A DNA stretch of 64,000 bases from Antedon mediterranea (taxonomy: Eukaryota > Echinodermata > Crinoidea > Comatulida > Antedonidae). The notes under the pieces were generated by a model. It saw only the letters and a program-made list of their open reading frames with translations. It searched no databases and was not told the origin of the DNA. The translations under genes and the position numbers were made by a program. Location: the NCBI RefSeq assembly GCF_964355755.1, contig NC_092671.1:34801304-34865303 (forward strand). Reading direction: 5' to 3'. This document shows, piece by piece, positions 49,501 through 61,500 of this stretch. Within the stretch, counting starts at the first letter, position 1. Each line of letters opens with the position of its first letter.

Positions 49501-52500
49501 GGAAAAGCTCTCGAAAAAATCTGTAGAAGCAGCAGTTGATATAAATTACTTTAAAAATATTTTTATTCTTTTATATACATGAAGAATATTAGCATTTTAC
49601 TTCATTTTTTACGTTCATTAATTTTTTACAAATTTTATATCATTGATGTTTATTATTTTCTTAAATCTATTACGTCCACATATTTGTTTCCAACATTTTG
49701 CTACATCAACTCAAAATCACAATTCATATGGAAACAATTTCAAACAATTAAACTTCAGAATTGAACAGTAGAATGCATGCCATATTTTATTTACATTGTT
49801 TGTCATTGTTTTTCTTTCATTATGCAAATTTACCAGGAAAAGGAAGTAAGTATCTGCATGCAAAGACATTGTTTATTATATGTTGGTATATTAACTTGCA
49901 CACACGCAATGTTGACCTGCTTTGCTGTCTATTTGTAATCAGTGGATTTGATGGTTACTGCACATGTACAGTCATACAATAAGTAGAAATAGTACAGTTA
50001 GTAACTTAATCTCTTGATTCAATTGAGACAGTGTAAATTTCTGCACATTTCGGAGAGTTGACCATTGGAGTAATATTTGGAGGCTTTGGATTTGCAACGA
50101 CCAATGACCTTGATGATGAGTTTGGTCATTAGTCATCACAAATAAAAAACTCCCTAAATTAAATGCAGCCAGTTCCCATCTTGCTTATTACAAGTGTAGA
50201 ACACATCTAGAGTCTTGATATAAAGTTTGCGATACACCACATATATCAGTTCTTAAAAGAACTGTTGAGTTTCTCTCGAGCGAGTCAAATGGCAGAGCGG
50301 TTTTAAGGCAGGGGCGCCGTTTACCGTACCTAAAGAGTCAACAACATCGGCAAGGGTTTGAAGACTGACTCGCTCCTAGTTCTGGTGGTGGAACAAGTCT
50401 TCTCGGATAAGAACTATAAACCGTACACAGTTATAACCTGTGTGCACTTTAAAGAACCCAGTTCATTATTCGAAAAGAGCAGGGGTTGCCCCGGTGAACT
50501 GGCTCTTAAAATAGCCCCTGTATCAGGGGGATTACCACCTATCTGATAGGACAGTGATTAATTTACTATTGGTAATGCTTGACCAAATTTAAATATGCTT
50601 TGATCGTCCTCAGGAGAATAGTGATCAAAACGTAGAGAAACTCAACAGTTCTTTTCAGAACTACTATATACGTGGTGTACCGCAAACTTTATATCAACAT
50701 TTGATTTCGCCATGCAAACCTTCAAACAATACATTTAGAGTGTAAACACACTTTTTAAAATCGTGCTATTCTAGTATTATTTTTGTCATCTTTGTTCAGT
50801 GTATTGTTTTTTACATTTGTGATTTAAATACTCAACATGAAGCAAAATGTACTAAATGCATACATAAGAATATTCCTGTGAAGTAATTTAGAATAGGACA
50901 AAATTATAGTCAAAACCATGATATATACAAATTATATTGTGTTTCAAATAGGGTGCAGACGTAATTTGAAAATCTGCTTGACCACCTAAATTTGATTTTG
51001 GGTCATTTCAGGCCTTGTGGAACATTTAACAAATATCAAGTTTTAAACTTATTCAGCAAAAGTCATACACTTTGAATGAACCTTGAATGTCAACCTTTAA
51101 TTTCCGCTACTTTACCTCTAGTTCAGAATTTCCCTTTTCTGGTTTTTTACTAAGTTAAAGATATAAAACAGCAGTGTATATCTTTTTATAAATAACTTTG
51201 TTATGGATTAAATGTTTTAACATATGGTATGCTACTAATATTAATCCATTCTCACTGCTAGGCTTATAATATATACCATGAGCTGTAGAGGCAGTCACAT
51301 TGAATTTATAGTTACCTTGATCTTTAACATCCACTGCTAGGCTAATCATTTCTACTTCTGATGTACTCACTTGTAGATTGATACATCACCACCTCTCTGA
51401 TCCACCTGCTGTAAAGCTAATACATACACAACAAGCTGAAGCACCCTACTGCTAGGCTAAATTTTTTATTACATGTTTTTATATATTTTTAGAAACCTAT
51501 AGTACTAAGAAAGAGAAGGCAAAGAATCAAAAGTGAGGCAAATTGGCTGTACTTCTACTACATGTAAGTTCCTAGGACCCCGTTGGAAATAAGTTGGGTT
51601 TTTTTTTCGACTTTATGTGCTATCCTAGGTTTCTTGTGTCCTGTGCAATTACATGTTTCTATTTGTATTTTTAATCTTTGTCTTGTAATTTTATGTTGAA
51701 ACCTGAATAAAATCAAATAATATAAATAATTGAATGAAACAACAATAAACAAAAACGGGAAAGAAGTACACAAATATTATATTTAAATATTAACATACAT
51801 AAACAATGATGTACAAATAATAAATATTTATGAGTGGAATGGAGAGAATATTTTCATGAGTTGAAAAATGGACTGGTCTATTCAACTAGACATGAAGATG
51901 GATCCAAATAATACACACGGCATATGATCAACCTATCAAATGGCAAGGATACACTTAGTGTGTTTACACTTATAATAATATGAGGATTCTGTATGTTTAT
52001 TTTTTCAGGTTTAACAAAGATCATGCAAAACCAAATCTTATATGGAATTTTAAAGTAAGTTGAATGTGTTGATGGAAGAAAAAAGAAAACAAAAATCAAG
52101 TAACTGAAAAGATGTGTAAAATATACTGTATAATTTAGCTAATAAAGTTAAAACTTCTTCCCCTTTTCGCTCATCCATATTAAGGGAATACCCTAGGGGA
52201 CACTTTCCTGTGAAAATAACATGGCCCAATATATGTGTTAACACTACAGCTGACCACATTTAAGGGGACACTTGTTGGGTCACTGAATGTGTCCCCTTAT
52301 GATCAGTTCTATTGAATTAGAATCTGCTCAAAAGAATGTAAATAAAAAAAGAAGTTACTATTTCTTCATTTTAATTAATTTATTTGACAAACAATAGAAA
52401 TACATGTAAAAGTAAATAAGTAAACATTGTTATTACAATATATTTATACTTTCTCATCAATTAGACACGTGAAGAATTACGTGAGGCGTTAGAAAATGAA

Positions 52501-55500
52501 ATAAGGGCTTTCAATGTGGATCGTGAACTTGGTGCCAGTCACGTCATATCATGGAATCATGTCGAGTTTGAAGTACGCTATGAATGCTTGGCGGAAGAAA
52601 TCAAAATCGGTGATTATTACCTTCGACTTCTACTCGAGGAAGATGACAGTAATGAAGAGACTAGCGCCATCAAGAAATCGTACGTTAATTCAATTTTATA
52701 TGATTAAAATATTTAATTTTTCATTTCTAATATCTGTACTATGTTCAGGGAAAAAAGGTAAAAGTTTTTTCTCCCTTTCACAAATCTCAGCAAGAAATTA
52801 TACTAAAATGTACATGATCTACAAGCTTATCAACACAGATTAAATCGTAATATACCGCAAAACCTTGAAAAGAAGCCCATGGGCTTTTTTTAAAGTACTC
52901 ATGAGTGGTCTTCTTTTCGAGATAGGCTTCTTTTTGAGGTTTTGTGACTGTGAAGTGATGCAAACGGAACAGATGCTCCTCAAATTGGCCACTGTTCCAA
53001 TCTGCTTTGAAAAATAATTTGAGGTGAATAAATAATTGTTGAATCTTTTTTTCTACAGGTATGAGTTCTTTAACGACCTTTATCATCGGTTTCTATTAAC
53101 GAGCAAAGTGAACATGAAGTGCATGTGTCTGCACGCCATGGCGATCGTGTACGGCAAATGTTACGATGAGATTGGCGCTTTCAATGATACCAAATACATA
53201 TGTGGAATGTTGGAAAGGGTATGACAACAACAGATGTTTGTTTAATTATTTTTTAACTGGGTGGCCTCTTTGCCATTCGTACATAAGTTGGGGACGCTGT
53301 ATGTGAAAGAAAGTCGAACTACTTCGTAAATAAAGCTAAGCCTAACCCTCTAAATAATCTCTATCTCACTATAAGGTAAAAATAAGTTGCTCATGGGATT
53401 CGAATCCCATACATCAAGTTCATAGTCTAATCCACTTGACTACACAGACGGCTCGACAGAACACGTTTCCATTAGTCATGTTTTTTTTCTACTAATTCAT
53501 GAGGGGTCCCCAACTTATGTACAAAAAGAAATATCACAGGCTCTTTAGTGCAAAGACTCCACATAAGGCCCTGTAAATTGTCATTTAGGCTCTTTAGTGC
53601 AAAGACTCCACATAAGGCCCTGTTAATTGTCATTTAGGCTCTTTAGTGCAAAGACTCCACATAAGGCCCTGTTAATTGTCATTTAGGCTCTTTAGTGCAA
53701 AGACTCCACATAAGGCCCTGTTAATTGTCATTTAGGCTCTTTAGTGCAAAGACTCCACATAAGGCCCTGTTAATTGTCATTTAGGCTCTTTAGTGCAAAG
53801 ACTCCACATAAGGCCCTGTTAATTGTCATTTAGGCTCTTTAGTGCAAAGACTCCACATAAGGCCGCAGATGGACGCATACATGTACTAACTAAGAATAAT
53901 AAGAAGATTATCGTAACAAAATTTTCCGATCTCAACAAACTGCATTCCACCTAATTTACCGTGTGGTAGTACATTAAATGTGAAATTTTGAGATTTCTTG
54001 TTTTTGCCCTGAAACCAGAATTTTAACTATTGTATACATTATAGACTGCATTAACTGTTTGGTGTGTGTGCTTTATTGTGATTCTTTTTATTGTAAATTG
54101 TGTTTTTTTTTTATTATTGTATTGCTAACCTGCCGGTTTTTAGTCATTTATTTGAACGCCATTTTGCTTAACAGCTTTGGTGAATTGATTATATTTTGTT
54201 CTTTTTCCAATACTACTTTATGAGCACGACTCAATATGAAAATAAATCGAGTCCTACACATTCCATAGATTGCTTTGAAAGTGACGAGGCTGGTTTATGC
54301 AAATATTTCACTCCAACACAACTTAATGAGCTACAGGCGCAAATTGATAACAATGGTATCTTTACAACGTTACACATGAATGCACGTAGTCTTCCAAAAC
54401 ACTTCGACGAAATTAGCATTATGTTAGATACCATAGGTCGTGCGTTTGATGTACTTGGTTTCTCGGAAACCTGGATAAATAAGAACACGCCAATTGACTT
54501 ATTAAATATCAATGGATACAATATGTACACTTGTAATAGAGAAGGTAGAGTCGGTGGTGGAGTTTGTCTATATTTAAAAGAACAAATCAACACCGTAACA
54601 CGTGATGATTTTGTATTTAATGATAACTCCATTGATTCACTTTTTCTAGAAATAATAAACACAAACGGCAAAAATACTATTGTAGGTATGTTGTATCGAC
54701 CACCAAATTCAAACGTCAACTCATTTAACTCTGATCTGGAAGAAATCTTACATAAACTTAATCGCGAAAACAAAAACTGCTATATCTTAGGAGATTTTAA
54801 TCAAGACTTATTAAAATATGACATTCAAAAAACAACACAGGAATTCACAAACATTATTTACTCAACATCTTTTAATCCATTAATCAACTTACCCACCAGA
54901 ATAACATCGTCTTCTGCTACTATTTTAGATAATATTATTACAAATGATGATAACATTTCGCATTGTGGAGTAATAGTCACTGACATTACCGATCATCTAC
55001 CCATTTTCATGACAACACACTTGTCATTAAATACTAACACACAAGCTCCAATTACAAAACAAAAAGTAATTAATGATACAACATTAAATAACTTGCTTAT
55101 TGCTATTTCTAATGAGGATTGGGGTGAACTATATTTATGCACAGATACCAATACATCATATAACCTATTTATTAATAAACTATCCAATCTCATAGATAGT
55201 AACATACCTACAAAAAGTAATAAGCCAAATGGTAATACAAAGAAAAAACCATGGATCACAACAGGAATTTTGATTTCAATAAAAAAGAAAAATAAACTTT
55301 ATAAAAAATACCTTAAAAACCCAACACAATCATTAAAAAATATATATAAAAAGTACAAAAATAAATTAACTCATTTAATTAGAATTCGGAAAAACAATAT
55401 TATTCCAAAAAACTGGATGCAGCTCGACACGATTCAAAGCAAACATGGAAAGTTTTAAATGAAGTTCTAAATAGAAAAAAATCGAGTGTTAAGCCAAATG

Positions 55501-58500
55501 AGGTAATTAACCATAGTAATAAAACTTTGGTATGTGATCCAAAAGGTATGTCTGACGCTTTTAATGACTTCTTCTCCAACATTGGAAATGAATTAGCAAA
55601 CAAAATACCAAATGTAAACAATTCTGACTTTAAACAATATATGAAAGAGAGTCAATCCCAATCCATATTTTTCAATCCTACGAATGAAGAAGAGGTCATT
55701 GAAATAGTTAGTCAAATCAAAAATTCAAATTCAGAAGGTGTTGATAACTTAAGTAATTGCATTCTAAAACATATTATTGCTGCTGTGGCATCTCCTCTTG
55801 TACATATCTTTAACCTCTCTCTTGAGACAGGCATGGTCCCTGATAGTATGAAAGTAGCTAGAGTAGTTCCAATTTTTAAATCTGGCAATAAAAGTGACGT
55901 CAGTAATTATAGGCCGATCTCTATTCTGCCTACCGCTTCAAAAATTCTTGAAAAAATTGTTCAAATTAGAGTAAATAATTATATCACAAAGTTTAACATC
56001 CTTAATAATGCACAATATGGTTTCAGAAAAAACAGTTCTACTTTTATGGCCGTTATAGATCTGGTTGAACGAATAACCGATGCGCTTGATAAGAAAAAAA
56101 ATACCATCGGAATATTTATTGATTTGTCAAAAGCGTTTGACACCATCAACCATGATATACTTCTTAAAAAATTGGAACACTATGGCATAAGAGGCACGGC
56201 CCTTAAATGGTTTAGAAACTATATTAGTGGAAGGAAACAATTTACGTCTATTGATAACACAAGTTCGTGTTTGATGGATATAAATTGCGGTGTACCACAG
56301 GGTTCAATTCTGGGGCCTCTACTTTTTATTTTGTACATTAACGATGTATTTAATTGCTCAAACTCGTTATCTTTTGTTTTATTTGCTGACGACACAAACA
56401 TATCTGCATCTCACGAAAACTTGGATACGCTCATAGAACTAGTTAATGGTGAACTAAAAAATGTTTCGGATTGGTTCATGTGCAATAAACTATCAATCAA
56501 CGTTAAAAAAACTAATTACATAATTTTCCGCAATCAGCGAAATCCAAGTAATTTAGAGAATGTAAATATTTATGTCAACAATAAAAGAATAGATAGAGTT
56601 AAATCGACTAAATTCCTTGGAGTACATATTGATGAATTTCTCACATATAAGAACCACATCAATGTTACAGCTAGGAAAATATCTCGATATGTAGGCATAC
56701 TATATAAAGTAAGACATTTTTTACCAACCTATGCTCTCTGGACAATATACAAATCACTCATTGAACCAGTATTAAATTATTGCAACATAATATGGTGTAG
56801 CACATTTCCAAGTTATTTAGATGAGTTATTTAAACTCCAGAAAAGGGCATTACGAGCTATAACATGGTCAAAGTTTAATGATTCAATGACTGAATGTTTC
56901 TATAAATTTAAACTTCTTAAAATTGCTGATATCAATAAGTACCAAATTGGGCTTTTCATGTATAATGTTACTACTAATCAGGACGTGCGTTTTTCATCGC
57001 TCTTTATTAAAAATGGTTCTTACCATAATTATAATACAAGATCTAAAGACAAAATGAGACTCAGAAAACGTAATCGTACTTCTACTAGTTTTACTGTGTC
57101 ATGTGTGGGACCCAAATTGTGGAATGACTTGAATTACGAACTACAAAGTACCAAATCAATATATATATTTAAATCATTGTTTAAAGAACATTTATTATCA
57201 TTTTACAAATAATTTTAAAAATTATACTTGTTGCAGGATTTAGCTTTTTTATTATTTATGTTTTAGTTTTTTAGGCTAGTTAGGGACTTAGGGGGACACA
57301 ACTAATCAAGCTCTTTTGAGTTTTTATGTGTTTCCTTTTCATCTTTTTTATGTTCTCATATATTGTTGTTGTATATTTTCATGATAGAGGATGAATAAAG
57401 AATATTTGAATTTGAAAGGCCCTGTTAATTGTCATTTAGGCTCTTTAGTGCAAAGACTCCACATAAGGCCCTGTTAATTGTCATTTAGGCTCTTTAGTGC
57501 AAAGACTCCACATAAGGCCCTGTTAATTGTCATTTAGGCTCTTTAGTGTAAAGACTCCACATAAGGCCCTGTAATTTGTCATTTAGGCTCTTTAGTGCAA
57601 AGACTCCACATAAGGCCCTGTAAATTGTCATTTAGGCTCTTTAGTGCAAAGACTCCACATAAGGCCCTGTTAATTGTCATTTAGTTGGTCATCATTTGTT
57701 TAGATTGATTGATTGATATAGTATATTAAAAATACAAGCACAAAATTTATTATTATTACAATGTAATATAATCCAACAGAGTTTGTTTGTTTGTTTTTAT
57801 TTGGGTATTCAAATGACGGTAAAAGTTACTAGACTATTTAGTTTTCCTGATTATTGTTTTCCCCCTAAAAATAGTAAACATGCTTTAAATTTCTAGAGTA
57901 GCTTATGGTATCATAGACATTAAAGATTGTTCTCTTACAAATTGAAATAAAAAATGTATCCATGAATAATTGATTCATTGTTTTATTGCAGTGTACAGAT
58001 CGTCAAGAAAGAGATCGTTTAATCTTCTTTTTGAACAAACTTATCTTAAGTCGACGGAACGTGAAAGAGCTCATCAATGCAAATGGCATCAAAGTGTTAG
58101 TAGACATCTTAACACTGGCACACCTTCATACATCAAGAGCAACAGTACCTACACAGGTTAGTTGTTCGGCACCCTATGTCTAACTAGTTTGTTACTGCTT
58201 TGAACATCAAGATGAAATAGTGGCATTCAATTTCGTTTCGTTTATTAAATATTTTTCACACATATAAAACATTGTTATATTGAACAAGTTCGATAAGAAG
58301 GAGAAAACATTTTATCTGTGGAAAAAACCCTAAATAAGGAAAACTTTATGCCTAGGCATTTGGCTTGCAGATGGAGCTTGTTTACCAATCCCACATCCCA
58401 GCTCTGTCAAAAATGTGATTTCATGGCTGAAAGAGTGCCACTACTTAAGCCTCATAGAAGATTTATTTTAGAAATCAATTTAGGCTCATTCTATCCACAC

Positions 58501-61500
58501 CAGTCTACTACCCAGTGGTAATAGCTTCAGTTTGTCATTCTGTGTGAAATGAGACACAGGATATACTATACTACAATATGTAATAGTAATATTAGATTTA
58601 CATGGATTTTTACTGTAATATTCATTATGGGGAATTATTACATTGTGTTATGTTATATTAAAATTATTTCATTGTCTTTGTAGACCAATGTGATCGAGGC
58701 CTCCCCAGACATGGAACTAACGCAAGAGAAGGAATGGTACTATGGAAACAAGGAGAGGGAACGACTGGGACCATACAGCTCAAAAGAGGTAAAGTTTGGT
58801 GTTAATTATTAAGTGTTATAATTTATTACATTTGGTACGCTCGCTTCGCTCGCGTACCATCTAGGTCATGGCCACAGATGGTTCTCGAATAGTAATTTCA
58901 CCTTTAAAAAATTGGCGACTTCAAATGTACATGCAAGACAATAACACATGTCGTTTACAGGAACGAATAAATAGACACGGTGATTTATGTACTGAACTAA
59001 AATTAGCACCATGGGAATTACTTCCGAAAGAAAAACTTGTCACAAAATAAGACCAATTGTTTTGAAACAAACTGAATTTGTGTTTTGTATGCAACATGAG
59101 GGTTGAGGGATAAGGAAGAGGATGGGTGCAAAGACGAACAATTTTTAAATATATTCTTATCCATTTAGTAACGAAATTTATACCTCCATGACTAAACACA
59201 GTAAAACATTGCTATTTAATACTTTGTTGAAACTGTCACCATATAGTCGATTGAAATAGTACACTAATACGACGTTTATATTTTTTGTACAGTAATTAGA
59301 TTATTAATTAATACGTTCAGAAGGAACTGTCAGTAATAAAGTAAACATCTCTATTCGGGGAATATCGTAAATTCGCTTTAATCGTCAATAAATAATTATC
59401 TAACTTAACTTAATTAGTAGGTCTAATGGTTTTGAATTGTTTCTAACCACCAAAGTTGTTCTGCGTTTAGGGCATGTGATCCTTCATACCGTACCGTAGG
59501 CCTATCCCCTAATGGCTTTACAATGCTACTCATGCCAGTGAGTGGGAGGGTGGTGATGTGGGTGGTGGTTTAACTGCAATAATAAAGATGATTGTACATA
59601 ATAGACGGCGACTGGAAAGGCTAGCTCATTATCCGTTAAAAAAAATACCTATATCCAACCTCTGGAGCACAGATTGGATGAAATGGATCGAATTTCGTTT
59701 ATGACTGTACAGTACTTGTCTTTACGACGCCCGAGGGAATAGACACTTGTGGAACAGAGATTGGAATGTTCCATTTATCGCAGATCAAAACAGTTGTATA
59801 AATGTATATTAAATCTATCAAAATAGTATTTTTTTAAAGAAAATCGGCCTGTCTTCAACATTATGATGCTATACTCGAGCTGTTCAACCGGTTTTCAGCT
59901 ATTAAAAACAATTATCGTAGGAGGAGATAGGAAAATGCGAAGCAACCTCGTATTATTGTGTGCAGGTATTTTTTAAGAGGACATCCATTAGACAGTGTAT
60001 ACTACGGTCGGAAAACACCCCTATTTGGGGCAAATCGTTCAACCTAAATTCGTTTTAATTGTCAATAACTAATTATCTAACTCAATTTAATTAGTAAACA
60101 TGGTTACATCTGGTGGTTTAAATCAGTACCGAGATTCTAACCAACTTTACATACCATCGAGTAAACATTCTAGAAATAACGCGCGATTTACCCAATTTTG
60201 CCCTTGCGTAAATTTATATATAGATATACAGTATGAAATATAAATGAAAATCAACAAAACATCCAAAAATCATATTCTAGTTGAATAAAGTCTGGTATAT
60301 TATGTAAAGCTTATTTACAGAATATGACCGATTATATACCCATGGGGCTTGGCTATAAAATTTGGCAATTATTAGGGGGTGGGATTATTCATGAATTACA
60401 TTAAGATGTTCTTTTGTCTGAATTTAGCCTAGTATTAGTATGATTTGATAATTCTTTGCAGCTCAAAGAATTGTGGGAACAAGGACAAGTTACACCAAAG
60501 ACACGTTGTTGGGCACAGGGTCTGGATGGTTGGCGCCCTCTGCATGCCATTCCTCAGTTGAAGTGGACGCTGCTTGCTACTGGTCAGCAAGTGATGAATG
60601 AGAGCGACCTCGCTTGTCTGATATTGAATATGTTAATTAGGATTTGTGATTATTATCCCAGCAGGTATGTAGATTTTGACCTAATGAATATTCATGAATG
60701 TTTGTGTTTTTCTTATACTTAACAATCCCTTGGTTTAGGTTCAGGTAGTTGGAATTTTTATGACTCTACAATGCTGCTTTCAGAGATTTAGGTACAAATC
60801 CTGAGTAACAATATAATATTAGCACTTGAAAGCATGGTTATTGCTCATTCTCAAAATTTGCTTTAAAAAAAGATTCAAATATGTAATCGAAAAAACATGC
60901 AAAACAAAGCATGTATTTTCTTTATCCAATCACCAATTATAATAATTTTGGAGGCGTGTTAGGAAATAATTTCCCTTTAAAATCTTTTATTGCTGAATTA
61001 CTACCAGGAAAATCACACTAATTAAGATATGTTTTCAAAATTATATTTGTATGAAGGATGATTTTAAACTAAACCATTCAATTGAAAGGTGTGCACTATA
61101 ACACATGTCTTTCTTTTGTATTTATAGAGATGCTGATGATGCTATAATCAGACCTCTACCAAAGCCCAAAAGGTTGTTAACAGAGGCAACCTGTCTTCCT
61201 CATTTTGTGCAAGTAAGTACCATGACATACATCATTCATAGCAGAGATTCTAAAGTAAATTCTGAAATTGAAAGCATAGGCCCCTACATATAAGTCAAGT
61301 CAAGCTATAATACCTGTCAAGAATGATATTATTGTAGTTATGAATGTGGCTACTAATACTCTATACTAATACTATAATAGCTACCAAGATTTCCTTTTGT
61401 CTAATAAAAGCTAGCTAGTCCCAATTGAATCTTACCAAATCAAATTTATTCACCTTCCTTAGGAGAAAATTATGATAAAACTGTACATTTTAGAATATAG

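Noticed and set aside
53386-53452. Functional tRNA gene on the minus strand
   Set aside because: Only the T arm is well formed; it lies inside an inverted-repeat element.
54231-54773. 180-codon minus-strand frame
   Set aside because: It is the antisense shadow of the LINE endonuclease.
53538-57684. CRISPR array
   Set aside because: The 49-bp units are directly adjacent with no unique spacers, in an animal intron.
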